A stretch of DNA of 64,000 nt from Nocardioides soli (GTDB taxonomy: Bacteria > Actinomycetota > Actinomycetes > Propionibacteriales > Nocardioidaceae), in assembly GCF_014191495.1 (NCBI RefSeq), contig NZ_JACHWR010000001.1, positions 744,001 to 808,000 of the forward strand. The letters run 5' to 3'. The notes under the pieces were generated by a model. It was not told where the DNA came from, did not search any database, and saw only the letters and a list, made by a program, of their open reading frames with translations. Positions within the stretch are counted from its first letter, which is position 1. The number at the start of each line of letters is the position of its first letter. The position numbers were made by a program, and so were the translations under genes. Below are positions 51,137 to 59,576 of this stretch, piece by piece.

Positions 51137-51517
51137 ATGAGCGACCATGCAATTCGCTGGACCTACGAATATGGCGGCGTCAGCGGCGAGGCCATCTGCC
51201 TCGCCGATCCCGACGCCGACTGCCACCTGACCAGCATCGCCTGCGAATGCGAGCGCTGGGGCGAGATCTGGCGACGCGATGACGGCACGATCTGGCATCG
51301 GATCGTTGACGGCGGTCCCATCGAGCCCCAGTGGCACGAGGTCAAGGTCGGCCCCGACTGCAACGTCTGCCTGTTCATCAACGACTCCGGCTGCGTTGAG
51401 GAGCTGACTGCGCCGGGCACCGAGTTCGTCGTCGCACAGACGCCGATCCGGCCGGTCTGGCAGGACGACGGCTGTGACTGGGAGCCGGTGCTGGCGACCG
51501 ACGGGAGCGAGGACTGA
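51137..51517 (+). CDS. Phage protein, unknown
   Basis: A 126-residue acidic protein with many Trp and Cys (IACECERWGEIWRRDDGTIW, CNVCLF). It looks like a beta-sandwich but is unassigned. Starts 3 bp after the previous stop. Confidence 0.6.
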   Translation: MSDHAIRWTYEYGGVSGEAICLADPDADCHLTSIACECERWGEIWRRDDGTIWHRIVDGGPIEPQWHEVKVGPDCNVCLFINDSGCVEELTAPGTEFVVAQTPIRPVWQDDGCDWEPVLATDGSED

Positions 51518-51621
51518 TGAGCGCCCGCTACCCCCAGCCCGCCGGCAGTGCTGTCGACGAGCTGCGAGACATCAAGGCCAAGGCGGCCACCAAGAGCGAG
51601 ACCGAGAGCGAGGCGTCATGA
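51517..51621 (+). CDS. Tiny acidic/lysine-rich peptide
   Basis: A 34-residue peptide (MSARYPQPAGSAVDELRDIK). AVDELRDI also occurs in the 50424-50807 protein (SAVDELRDITAAARA), so it may be a short duplicated segment. Coupled to both neighbours. Confidence 0.5.
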   Translation: MSARYPQPAGSAVDELRDIKAKAATKSETESEAS

Positions 51622-51875
51622 CTGACCTGACCGCAACCACCCGAGTAACCGTCGAGGTGTCCGGTCGACGACCAACGATCGCGGACATGCAGGTAGCCCT
51701 CGACATCTTGGCCGCCGAGGGCATCCCGTCAACGTTCGACATTCACGTTGATCAGCGCACCGGGCGCGAGTACATCGAGGGCGTGCCGGTGGACGAGCGT
51801 CCGATGACGTTCACGCTCAGCGTGACCGCCGAGCGTGCGGCGGCTGTCGCTGCGACTACCGAGGAGGCTTCATGA
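51618..51875 (+). CDS. Phage protein, unknown
   Basis: An 85-residue alpha/beta protein (TVEVSGRRPTIADMQVALDI). Coupled at both ends by ATGA. No family recognised. Confidence 0.6.
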   Translation: MTDLTATTRVTVEVSGRRPTIADMQVALDILAAEGIPSTFDIHVDQRTGREYIEGVPVDERPMTFTLSVTAERAAAVAATTEEAS

Positions 51876-52195
51876 GTGCGAGTGGGCAGATGTCGACCGA
51901 GTCTGGCGTGCTGACCGAGACCGACCGCGAGACGATCTCCGAGGCGATCTGGCTCTGGGACCAGACTCCCGAGCAGACCGTCGAGGATCACGTCCTGCCG
52001 GTCGTCGAGCGCGTCGTCGCTGCTCACAAGGCGCGATGGCAGGGGGAGGCGCTCCGCGCCGAAGCCGCACTGATCGGTCGTGGCACCTGCTGCCCCGAGT
52101 GCGACGGCGTCGCGCAGATGATGCTCGACCGTGCCGACCAGATGGTCATTTCGACCGGACCGACCGCCGCACCAACCACCGAGGGGGACGCATGA
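51872..52195 (+). CDS. Phage protein, unknown
   Basis: A 107-residue helical protein (TEQ/E-rich, with VEDHVLPVVERVVAAHKARW) and one CCPEC cluster. No family recognised. Confidence 0.6.
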   Translation: MSASGQMSTESGVLTETDRETISEAIWLWDQTPEQTVEDHVLPVVERVVAAHKARWQGEALRAEAALIGRGTCCPECDGVAQMMLDRADQMVISTGPTAAPTTEGDA

Positions 52196-52482
52196 ACAAC
52201 GAGGCGCTGAACGAGAGGCTGGCTGAGATGCTGGCCGAGCATGAATGGACCCGCAAGTCACGGTGCACCTGCCATTGGACGCCGCGGGCCTGCATGTTCC
52301 CCGAGCCCTACGTGAATGGTGCCGACCAGTACCGCGCGCACGTTGCCGCCGCGCTGGTGCCCGTCGTGCGGGCGATGCAGGCGGAGGCGTGGGGCGAGGG
52401 CGGTGCGCACGTTGACAGTCGCGGCGTCTACGACCCTGACGACAACCCGTACCGCAGCGACGAGAGCGAGGGTGGGCGATGA
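52192..52482 (+). CDS. Phage protein, unknown
   Basis: A 96-residue protein (NEALNERLAEMLAEHEWTRK) with CTCH and a further Cys, followed by a helix (YRAHVAAALVPVVRAMQAEA). Overlaps both neighbours. Confidence 0.6.
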   Translation: MNNEALNERLAEMLAEHEWTRKSRCTCHWTPRACMFPEPYVNGADQYRAHVAAALVPVVRAMQAEAWGEGGAHVDSRGVYDPDDNPYRSDESEGGR

Positions 52483-52763
52483 GCGAGTGGATGTGGCCCA
52501 TCGGAGGGCTGCTGGTCGCGCTGGTCGCGCTGCCCGTGGCGGTGTGGATCAAGCGGGCTGGCGAGCGTGACTGGCGCCGCCATCAGGTCAGGCAAGTGAC
52601 GATCCGCATCGTCGCCAACGTGGCACCGGCGGTAGCGACGCTGACTGGGATGGCGACGGCGATGGCATCGGCGATGAGGGCCGCAGCCGACTTCGAACGA
52701 ACGATGGCGCAGGTAGCCAAGTCGCTGACGGCCGCCGAGACGAGCAACGAGGGGGACGCGTGA
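52479..52763 (+). CDS. Phage membrane protein, unknown
   Basis: A 94-residue protein with one N-terminal membrane helix (residues 4-24, MWPIGGLLVALVALPVAVWI) and a long amphipathic helix. Could be a holin-like or exclusion protein, but position in the early operon argues against lysis. Confidence 0.6.
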   Translation: MSEWMWPIGGLLVALVALPVAVWIKRAGERDWRRHQVRQVTIRIVANVAPAVATLTGMATAMASAMRAAADFERTMAQVAKSLTAAETSNEGDA

Positions 52764-53746
52764 GCCGCTGCCTGCACTGTGGAGCCGAGACGACCAACGG
52801 CCTGGCGTTGTGCGAGCTGTGCCAGCGGTTCGTGCACGACTGCCTGGAGTTCCTGCCGGTCTACTTCCGCAACCTCGCACGCTGGCGACCGGGACGCGCA
52901 GGGTCACGCCAGGTCGCCGGGTCACGGGTGCTCTACGACGGCATCGACCGAGGCGCTGGCACGGGCGACCGGATCAGCGACACGCTGGACGAGACGCTGA
53001 CGATGCTCACCACGCGAGCACGGACGCTGGCCGAGGACCGACCGCACTTCCCTCGACCACTGACCCTGACCGACGCCGTGCTGACCGACGACATGGCGGC
53101 CGCCTACGCCGACGCGCTCAACGACGACCCTGCGCGCACCGTGGTGTTGCTGTGTGCCGGTGTCGACGAGCACCTGATGTCCATCGCGACCACCGAGTGG
53201 TGCGGCGACATGGTGCGCGAACTCGGCGAACACGAGTCGCGATTGCGGGGGCTGACTGAGTCGGCTGTCCCCGGCTGGTACGCAGGAGGCTGTCGGCAGC
53301 CGGTGGGCTTCGACGAGACCGGCGCCGTGATCCGTTGCGAGACCAGTACCTACGTCGCGCCCGGGCTGACATGGGTGACCTGCCGAGGATGCGGCGCGAC
53401 CACCCACGTCGCCGACCACCTGCCGGTGATCCTCGAGGAAGCACGCGAGTGGGTAGCTCGACCCAGGGCGCTGGCCGAGGCGGTGGTAGCGATGGTGCCG
53501 ACCGAGCAGAGCGTGCCCAGGCTGTACGCCCGCATCCGGCAGTGGGTGCACCGAGGCGACCTGAAGCCACGGCGGAATCTGACGCGTGGCTACACCTGGG
53601 ACGCCGACGCTGGGCGCATAGTGGTCGCCGACGTGGAGATCGGGCACGCGAGGTACCGACTCGGCGACGTGCTCGACCGGGTGCTGACCGAGGGCGCGAC
53701 ACGCCTGGGGCCGAGCGCGGACGACAAGACCACCGTCGCATCGTGA
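52760..53746 (+). CDS. Phage zinc-finger protein with C-terminal MerR-like helix-turn-helix
   Basis: A 328-residue protein, last of the early operon. The N-terminal zinc ribbon has CLHCGAET and CELCQRF; a second ribbon lies at CETSTYVAPGLTWVTCRGCG. The C-terminus has SVPRLYARIRQWVHRGDLKP, the typical helix-turn-helix and wing of small excisionase-type domains. Similar proteins close early regions in actinophages and may switch expression to late genes. GTG start. Confidence 0.72.
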   Translation: MSRCLHCGAETTNGLALCELCQRFVHDCLEFLPVYFRNLARWRPGRAGSRQVAGSRVLYDGIDRGAGTGDRISDTLDETLTMLTTRARTLAEDRPHFPRPLTLTDAVLTDDMAAAYADALNDDPARTVVLLCAGVDEHLMSIATTEWCGDMVRELGEHESRLRGLTESAVPGWYAGGCRQPVGFDETGAVIRCETSTYVAPGLTWVTCRGCGATTHVADHLPVILEEAREWVARPRALAEAVVAMVPTEQSVPRLYARIRQWVHRGDLKPRRNLTRGYTWDADAGRIVVADVEIGHARYRLGDVLDRVLTEGATRLGPSADDKTTVAS

Positions 53747-53800
53747 CGTGCGCTACCATCTGTCACAGGTTGGGCGTCGTTGGCGTCCCCACACTTAGGT

Positions 53801-53830
53801 CCCCAGCGTCGTCCGCGACTGCTGGGGTTT
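53801..53830 (+). terminator. Terminator at the end of the early operon
   Basis: CCCCAGC (53801-53807) pairs with GCTGGGG (53821-53827), followed by TTTCGTGTT. It lies 55 bp after the last early gene and before WhiB. A real T-run makes it one of the best terminators here. It separates early and late transcription. Confidence 0.8.
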
Positions 53831-53848
53831 CGTGTTCCAACCCCACCG

Positions 53849-53864
53849 TCCCGAGCGCTCGGGA
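53849..53864. promoter_or_regulatory. Perfect 16-bp palindrome upstream of WhiB
   Basis: TCCCGAGCGCTCGGGA is a perfect palindrome in the 150-bp gap between the early-operon terminator and whiB. It is a strong candidate operator for the late-region promoter. It lies about 120 bp from the WhiB start. Confidence 0.55.
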
Positions 53865-53981
53865 TTGGATCGGCACACCTCTGGCCATTGCGAGAACAGG
53901 GCGCCAATGGATCCCCTCGCGTTGCCCGGGCGCTGGACCGCTGGGAACTGGGTGCGACCGGCAAAGTTCAAGGAGGTCAAG

Positions 53982-54245
53982 ATGGCCCTCTTCCATGTTC
54001 CGGACTTCGACCGACCGGCATGCGCCAAGCCTGAACACCTGCCGCTCGTCGACGCCGCATACCGGGCCCCGGGTGGTCCCGAAGGTCAGCGGATGCGGGA
54101 TGAGCTCTGCACCGGCTGCCCGGCCGGCGACCAGTGCCTTGCTGCGGCGATGACCCGCGGCGAGTGGGGTGCCTGGGGCGGCAGTACCAAGCACGCACGG
54201 ACCCGGCACGGCGCGGCTCGGACGTCGCTGCGCTCGAGTTCGTGA
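53982..54245 (+). CDS. whiB: Phage WhiB-family iron-sulfur regulator
   Basis: An 87-residue WhiB-type protein that should bind a 4Fe-4S cluster via Cys14, Cys43, Cys46 and Cys52 (LCTGCPAGDQC). The family turn GEWGAWGG follows, then a basic tail (STKHARTRHGAARTSLR) for DNA contact. Phage WhiB proteins such as WhiBTM4 can repress host whiB genes and cause superinfection exclusion. AGGAGG lies 5 nt before the ATG. First gene of the second transcription unit. Confidence 0.88.
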   Translation: MALFHVPDFDRPACAKPEHLPLVDAAYRAPGGPEGQRMRDELCTGCPAGDQCLAAAMTRGEWGAWGGSTKHARTRHGAARTSLRSSS

Positions 54246-54562
54246 TGGGCCGCCGCGTCTACCGGTACGCCGGCCGCGATTGGCCCGACCCGCGCGACAC
54301 CAGGGCCTGGCGTGCGCTGCGAGACCGAGTGGTGAGCGAGGAGCCCACCTGCCGACTTCGCATCGTTGGCGTCTGCACCACCGTTTCCACCACCGCCGAC
54401 CACATCATCCCCGTCCCCGAGCGGCCAGACCTCGCCATGGAGCGCACCAACCACCGCGGTGCGTGCGCGTCCTGCAACCGGGCTCGCAGCAACCTCCCAG
54501 ACTCCGCGCTCGTCAAGGACAGCGCCCGCCCTGCGCCGGCCCTGGAGATCTTCAGGTGCTGA
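54245..54562 (+). CDS. HNH endonuclease
   Basis: A 105-residue HNH nuclease. The core is TADHIIPVPERPDL (ADH), with Asn/His in TNHRGACASCNRAR and zinc Cys pairs (CRLRIVGVC, CASC). Next to terminase genes, such proteins often cooperate in cos-site cleavage and DNA packaging. It overlaps the whiB stop by 1 bp. Confidence 0.88.
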   Translation: MGRRVYRYAGRDWPDPRDTRAWRALRDRVVSEEPTCRLRIVGVCTTVSTTADHIIPVPERPDLAMERTNHRGACASCNRARSNLPDSALVKDSARPAPALEIFRC

Positions 54563-54981
54563 CCGTCATCACCGGCCCACCCTGCGCGGGCAAGACAACC
54601 TACGTCGCAGACCATCGAGACCCCGGCGACCTGGTCATCGACCTCGACGCCATCGCTCACGCGCTCGGCTACCCCTCCACCCACGTCGAGTGGAACGACC
54701 AGCACCCAGCCCTCGCGGCCGCCCGGACCGTCCGGCAGGTCATCCTCGACCAGGCACTCCGCGCCAGTGCCGCAACGTGGCTGATCGAGGCCAAGCCGCA
54801 CCCCACTAGCCGACGCATCTACCAACGGCACGGCGCCCGGATCGTCGACCTCGATCCCGGCCGCGCCGTCTGTCACCAGCGAGCGGAGGCCGCAGGCCGG
54901 TCCGCCGGGACACGGCAGCAGATCGACCGCTGGTACGGCGTCGCCTCCACCAACGCACCCGCTCTCGACCTGTTCGGCTGA
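54556..54981 (+). CDS. P-loop kinase (polynucleotide-kinase-like AAA)
   Basis: A 141-residue protein with Walker A GPPCAGKTT (residues 7-15) and DLDAIAHALG as a Walker B-like strand. Its size and layout match small phage nucleotide kinases (zeta-toxin/PNK-type). It lies between HNH and terminase. It may repair DNA ends or phosphorylate a nucleotide. GTG start at 54556, overlapping HNH. Confidence 0.8.
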   Translation: MLTVITGPPCAGKTTYVADHRDPGDLVIDLDAIAHALGYPSTHVEWNDQHPALAAARTVRQVILDQALRASAATWLIEAKPHPTSRRIYQRHGARIVDLDPGRAVCHQRAEAAGRSAGTRQQIDRWYGVASTNAPALDLFG

Positions 54982-55017
54982 CCCGCGGGGCCCGGAAAAA
55001 TCCGAGGGGTGTCCAAC

Positions 55018-55039
55018 CGAGGCCGGATATCCGGCCTCG
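55018..55039. terminator. Perfect 22-bp palindrome upstream of terminase
   Basis: CGAGGCCGGATATCCGGCCTCG is a perfect palindrome followed by TCTCTCTCC. It lies in the 99-bp gap between the kinase and terminase genes. It may be a terminator, a regulatory site, or part of a cos/pac region, since packaging sites often lie just before terminase. Confidence 0.55.
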
Positions 55040-55080
55040 TCTCTCTCCCCGGACGACCCATGTCACGCTAAGGAGCCGCC

Positions 55081-55482
55081 GTGCAGAAGGACTGCGCGCA
55101 GTGCGGTGAGGTGTTCGAGGCCAAGCGGTCGACGGCGAAGTACTGCGGGGATCGGTGTCGGCAGCAGGCTCGACGCAAGGTGCCGGCGGCGGAGGCTGAG
55201 GCGATCGAGCCGCGGCTGCCGTCGATCGTGACCACCACCCAGGCCGAGCTGACGCGGATCGGGAAGCTCGACACGGTGCTCGGTGCGCAGGCGATGACGC
55301 TGGCGCAGCGGATGACGTCGATGAAGGACACGGGCTCGGCGATCGCGGCGCTCTCGAGGGAGCTAGACCGGGTGATGCTCCGGGTTGCTGCTGGTGCTGC
55401 GAAGCAGGAGGACCAGCTCGCATCTGCCAGGAGGCGCCGTGACGAGAAGAGGCGCGCGGCGGCCGAAGCTCGCGAAGCGTAA
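55081..55482 (+). CDS. Putative terminase small subunit with N-terminal zinc finger
   Basis: A 133-residue protein. Residues 5-26 form a zinc ribbon with Cys5, Cys8, Cys22 and Cys26 (CAQCGEVFEAKRSTAKYC). A helical region (MTLAQRMTSMKDTGSAIAAL) and a basic tail follow. Position immediately before and overlapping (44 bp) the large terminase supports the small-subunit assignment. GTG start. Confidence 0.65.
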   Translation: MQKDCAQCGEVFEAKRSTAKYCGDRCRQQARRKVPAAEAEAIEPRLPSIVTTTQAELTRIGKLDTVLGAQAMTLAQRMTSMKDTGSAIAALSRELDRVMLRVAAGAAKQEDQLASARRRRDEKRRAAAEAREA

Positions 55483-56998
55483 GAATCCGGCGGCGTGGTG
55501 TCACGAGGTCGAGTACCTCTACACGTTCGGGCCCGAGGTTGCGGACATCGCGGCGGAGACCGGGCTGATCCCTGACGAGAACCAGCAGTGGATCCTCGAC
55601 CAGACCTTCGGGTACGACGCGACTGGTCGGCCGGCGGCGTTCGAGGTCGACCTAATCGGGCCGCGGCAGAACATCAAGACGAGCTCCATCATCATGATGG
55701 AGATCGGGTGGATGTACGTCACCGAGGAACCGTTCATCCTGCACACCGCGCACGAGCTTGACGCGACCGAAGAGGCGTTCATCGACCTGCGTGAGCGGCT
55801 GCTCGATACCCCGCTGCTGCGCGCCGAGCTCAACCCGGCGAAGGGTGACCGGGACACCCCGGGGATCTATACCGGCAACGGGTCGTGGGAGATCTGGCTC
55901 CTCAACGGCACCCGCTTGAAGTACAAGGCTCGAGGTAAGGACTCCGGGCGGGCGCTGGCTGCTGACAAGCTGGTGCTCGATGAGGGGTTCGCGCTCCAGA
56001 ACTCGCAGGTCGGGTCGCTCTATCCGATCCTCACTACGATCCCCGATGCTCAGGTCGTCGTCGCGTCCTCGGCCGGGAAGCTGTACTCCTCGGTGTTGCG
56101 CGACCATCGGCATCGGGGTCGCAATGGGCTGACGGCCCGCCAGTTCTATGCCGAGTGGGGGGACCGGCAGCCGTGGATCGGCTGCAAGTCCCGGCATTGC
56201 AACCACGCGAAGGACGCTGTCGGGTGTGCGCTCGACGACGAGAAGCGCTGGGCGGAGATCATGCCCGCCTGGGGGCTGCGTGTGTATCCCGAGACTATCC
56301 GCAACATGAGGCAGGCGATGCCGCCGCTGGAGTTCGCTCGCGAGTTCATGGTCTGGTGGGAGGACCCGCCGAACGGTGACTCGTCGGGCGTGTTGGACCT
56401 GAACCAGTGGGCGGACCTGAGGGACCCGTCGGCGCCGGCGCCTGGGCGTGTCGTGGTCACGCTTGCGGTGTCGCCGGACCGAGAGCGTTCGACGATCGCG
56501 GCCGCCGGCGCTCACCCTGACGGGCGGACGCTCGTGGTCACCACGACCCGGCCTGGGACGTCTTGGGTGGTCGAGGCGCTGGCGGCGCTGTACGAGAAGC
56601 GGAACGTGGTGGGGAAGGTCGGTCTGCGGCCGAACTCGCAGGCGGGTGCACTGATCGGTGACCTCACCGCCGCGGGGATCAAGGTCGAGCCGATCACCAG
56701 CGTCAACGAGGGCCAGGCGACTGCGGCGTTCATCAAGGGCGTCGAGGACAAGCGCATCGCGCACGTGGGCCAGGCCGAGCTCGATGCCGCGGTCGCGAAC
56801 GCCACCACCAAGATCACCCCGAGCCAGACCGAGGTGTGGGACCCCCGCGACGCCACGGTCGACATCTCGCCCGTCGTCGCTGCCTCGACCGCGGCGTTCA
56901 AGTGGGCCGCGACGAGCAAGACGCCGCCGCCCGCGCCGCGCCGCGCCGCGGGATCTCGTGCCCGTCGTGGGAGCGAGGTCGCGAGCGCCGGCTTCTGA
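55439..56998 (+). CDS. terL: Terminase large subunit
   Basis: A 519-residue ATP-driven DNA packaging motor. The ATPase P-loop is divergent: LIGPRQNIKTSSIIMMEIGW (about residues 62-81). Walker B-like VLDEG is near residue 180. The nuclease half has LAVSPDRERSTIAAAG and ends in AAFKWAATS. Length is normal. GTG at 55439 has AGGAGG 6 nt upstream. The head genes follow. Confidence 0.9.
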   Translation: MTRRGARRPKLAKRKNPAAWCHEVEYLYTFGPEVADIAAETGLIPDENQQWILDQTFGYDATGRPAAFEVDLIGPRQNIKTSSIIMMEIGWMYVTEEPFILHTAHELDATEEAFIDLRERLLDTPLLRAELNPAKGDRDTPGIYTGNGSWEIWLLNGTRLKYKARGKDSGRALAADKLVLDEGFALQNSQVGSLYPILTTIPDAQVVVASSAGKLYSSVLRDHRHRGRNGLTARQFYAEWGDRQPWIGCKSRHCNHAKDAVGCALDDEKRWAEIMPAWGLRVYPETIRNMRQAMPPLEFAREFMVWWEDPPNGDSSGVLDLNQWADLRDPSAPAPGRVVVTLAVSPDRERSTIAAAGAHPDGRTLVVTTTRPGTSWVVEALAALYEKRNVVGKVGLRPNSQAGALIGDLTAAGIKVEPITSVNEGQATAAFIKGVEDKRIAHVGQAELDAAVANATTKITPSQTEVWDPRDATVDISPVVAASTAAFKWAATSKTPPPAPRRAAGSRARRGSEVASAGF

Positions 56999-57022
56999 CC
57001 GACCTGACCGAAGGGAGACACC

Positions 57023-58249
57023 GTGGTCGACACCCAGCAGACCCCGCCTCCCAGCCCGGTCCGGGAGCGTGGCTACGCCGCCGACAAGGGGTCGGGCTGG
57101 TGGGTCGACCTCAGTCAGGAGACGACCCCGGAGCTGCGGTGGCCGCTGTCGATCGGGGTGTTCGACCGGATGCGTCGCCAGGACGCGCAGGTCGCATCGG
57201 TGCTCCGCGCGGTGCAGTCGCCGATCATCCGGACGCAGTGGCGGCTGGACGGCTCCGGGTGTGACCCGGAGGTGACCCGGTTCGTCGCGCAGAACCTCGG
57301 CCTCCCGATCGTCGATGACGACCCGGAGAACGACCACCGCGCGGCCATGCGGGGTCGGGACCGGTTCTCGTGGGACGACCACGTGCGGCTCGCGTTGCTG
57401 ATGCTGCCGTTCGGGCACATGTTCTTCGAGCAGGTCTACCGCTTCGACGAGAGCACATCGAAGTTCCGTCTGCGGAAGCTCGGGCCGCGGCTGCCGCACA
57501 CCATCTCGCGGATCAACGTCGCGCGCGACGGAGGCCTGGAGTCCATCGAGCAGTGGGGCTCCGGGCTGGATCTGTCGGGCGGCGTGAAGCTCCCGGTGAA
57601 CCGGCTCGTCGCCTACGTACTGGACCGCGAGGGCGGGAACTGGCTCGGGCAGTCGCTGCTCCGGTCGGCGTACAAGAACTGGCTGCTGAAGGACCGCGCA
57701 CTGCGGACCTGGTCGCAGTCGATCGACCGCAACGGCATCGGGATCCCGAAGTACAAGGGCGCGGAGAACGAGACCGATCTGACCAAGGGCCAGGACATCG
57801 CCGCGGACATGCGAGCCGGGGACAACTCCGGCGTGGCTGTCGCCTTCGGTGCCGACGTGGAGCTGATGGGCGTGAAGGGCACCCTGCCGGACATCGAGAA
57901 GTTCGTCGCCTACCACGACGCCCAGATCGCCCGCTCGGCCCTCGGGCACTTCCTGAACCTCGGCGGGCAGACCAACGGCCAGGTCGGGTCGTACAACCTC
58001 GGGTCGGTCCTGTCCGACACCTTCCACCTCGCACTGGACGCGGTCGCGGACCTCGTCGCGACGGTCGGGTCGGCCCACATCATCGAGGACCTCGTCGACA
58101 TCAACTTCGGCCCGACCGCCCCGGCGCCCCGGTTGACCTACGACCCCATCGGGACTCGGCAGACCGAGCTCGACCGCGTCCGTGAGATGGCCGGACTGTC
58201 GTCCGACGCCGACCTGACCAAGTTCCTCCGCTCCATCCCCAACCAGTAG
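57023..58249 (+). CDS. Phage portal protein (DUF935/Mu gp29-like)
   Basis: A 408-residue portal that forms the dodecameric ring at the capsid vertex. Conserved stretches are FDRMRRQDAQVASVLRAVQS, HVRLALLMLPFGHMFFEQVY and GNWLGQSLLRSAYKNWLLKD. The central wing region NRLVAYVLDREGG is typical of DUF935-type portals. GTG start with AAGGGAG upstream. Order terL-portal-protease is standard. Confidence 0.85.
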   Translation: MVDTQQTPPPSPVRERGYAADKGSGWWVDLSQETTPELRWPLSIGVFDRMRRQDAQVASVLRAVQSPIIRTQWRLDGSGCDPEVTRFVAQNLGLPIVDDDPENDHRAAMRGRDRFSWDDHVRLALLMLPFGHMFFEQVYRFDESTSKFRLRKLGPRLPHTISRINVARDGGLESIEQWGSGLDLSGGVKLPVNRLVAYVLDREGGNWLGQSLLRSAYKNWLLKDRALRTWSQSIDRNGIGIPKYKGAENETDLTKGQDIAADMRAGDNSGVAVAFGADVELMGVKGTLPDIEKFVAYHDAQIARSALGHFLNLGGQTNGQVGSYNLGSVLSDTFHLALDAVADLVATVGSAHIIEDLVDINFGPTAPAPRLTYDPIGTRQTELDRVREMAGLSSDADLTKFLRSIPNQ

Positions 58250-58257
58250 GAGTCCTG

Positions 58258-59574
58258 ATGACCAAGATGGGCCGCTACCGCTACTGGGGAGACCAGAAGC
58301 CGGACACGTCTCGGCCGCTGCTGACGTTCAGTCGGCCGCAGGAGGCTGTCGCGCCCGCCGCCCGCACGGGTGCAGCCGAGCCGCCGGCCGTGACCGGCAC
58401 GCTGCGGATCTACGGGCCGATCGACTCTTGGGGCGGCTGTTGGGGCGTCTCGGCCAAGGAGGTCGCACAGGCCCTCGACATGCTCGGCGACGCCGAGCGG
58501 ATCATCGTGCGCGTCAACTCTCCCGGTGGCGAGTCGTCCGAGGGACGCGCGATCGTCAACCTGCTCCGCGCCCACCGCGCCGAGATCGTCACGGTTGTCG
58601 ACGGAGCCGCGTACTCGGCTGCGTCCTACATCGCCGCCTGTGGCGACGACAGCGTCATGAGCCCGGGAACCACGCTGATGATCCACGACACCAGCACCTT
58701 CCTCTATGGCAACGCGGCAGCGTTCCGGAAGACGGCCGACGTGCTCGACACGCTCTCTAACAGCGGTGCCGAGCTCTACGCAGAGGTCGCTGGCGGCACG
58801 GTTGAGGAGTGGCGTGCTCGGCAGGAGGCCGAGACCTGGTACACCGCCGCTACGGCTGTCGAGTCTGGCCTCATGAAGCGCGTGGCCACCGTGCCCGACG
58901 CCGGCGTCGCTGAGACAGCCGGTGATGACGAGCCGGAGACCGTTGACCCGACCGACGTCGAAGAGCGCGCCCAGGCGAGCTACGACCTCTCCCTCTTCGA
59001 GAAGGCCCCCGAGCCCTCGAACCCTAAGCCCCCGACCGCGTCCGCGGGCGGGACCACCCAACCGGAAGGAGCTGCTGTCGTGGACTTCAACGACACGCAG
59101 ATCACGGCCCTGCGCGAGCAGGTCGGTTTCCCCGCGGACGCGGACGCCGACACGATCGTGGCGGCCGTGACCGAGGCACTCGGCGAGCGCGCCGAGGCCT
59201 CCGAGAGCACGACCACGACCCCGCAGATCCCCGAGGGCATGGCCCTCGTGGACAGCGCGGTCCTCGCCCAGCTCCAGCAGGGCGCCGAGGCCGGCCGCAC
59301 CGCGGCCACCACCCTCGCCACCCAGGAGCGCGACCGCGAGATCGCGTCAGCGCTCGAGGCCGGCAAGATCGCCGCCTCGAGCAAGAAGACCTTCGAGGAG
59401 CGCTGGGACGAGAACCCGGCCGGCACGAAGGCCATCCTCGACGCACTCACCCCGGGCCTGGTGCCGACCGACGAGGTCGGGCACGGCGGCGACACGGAGG
59501 GCTCCGCAGACGCCGCCTTCGAGGCCGCGCACACCGCGACCCTCGCCAAGCACGGCATCAAGAAGGGGGCCTGA
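58258..59574 (+). CDS. Capsid maturation protease (ClpP-like) fused to scaffold
   Basis: A 438-residue protein. Residues about 45-215 form a ClpP/SppA-type serine protease: IYGPIDSWGG, VRVNSPGGESSEGRA, catalytic Ser in GAAYSAASYIAACG and His in LMIHDTS. The C-terminal third is Ala/Glu-rich and helical, typical of scaffold. An internal in-frame GTG with a strong ribosome-binding site (59080) probably gives free scaffold. The protease processes scaffold and capsid during head assembly. Confidence 0.88.
   Translation: MTKMGRYRYWGDQKPDTSRPLLTFSRPQEAVAPAARTGAAEPPAVTGTLRIYGPIDSWGGCWGVSAKEVAQALDMLGDAERIIVRVNSPGGESSEGRAIVNLLRAHRAEIVTVVDGAAYSAASYIAACGDDSVMSPGTTLMIHDTSTFLYGNAAAFRKTADVLDTLSNSGAELYAEVAGGTVEEWRARQEAETWYTAATAVESGLMKRVATVPDAGVAETAGDDEPETVDPTDVEERAQASYDLSLFEKAPEPSNPKPPTASAGGTTQPEGAAVVDFNDTQITALREQVGFPADADADTIVAAVTEALGERAEASESTTTTPQIPEGMALVDSAVLAQLQQGAEAGRTAATTLATQERDREIASALEAGKIAASSKKTFEERWDENPAGTKAILDALTPGLVPTDEVGHGGDTEGSADAAFEAAHTATLAKHGIKKGA
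59080..59574 (+). CDS. Nested scaffold protein (internal in-frame start)
   Basis: Starting at GTG 59080, in frame with the protease, preceded 8 nt by GGAAGGAG. Gives a 164-residue helical protein (DFNDTQITALREQVGFPADA). The arrangement matches lambda C/Nu3, where the scaffold is made from within the protease gene. Internal initiation is inferred from the site's quality. Confidence 0.6.
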   Translation: MDFNDTQITALREQVGFPADADADTIVAAVTEALGERAEASESTTTTPQIPEGMALVDSAVLAQLQQGAEAGRTAATTLATQERDREIASALEAGKIAASSKKTFEERWDENPAGTKAILDALTPGLVPTDEVGHGGDTEGSADAAFEAAHTATLAKHGIKKGA

Positions 59575-59576
59575 CC

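Noticed and set aside
52479..52763. Holin
   Set aside because: One membrane helix and a long soluble helix could fit, but the gene sits in the early operon far from any lysis gene.
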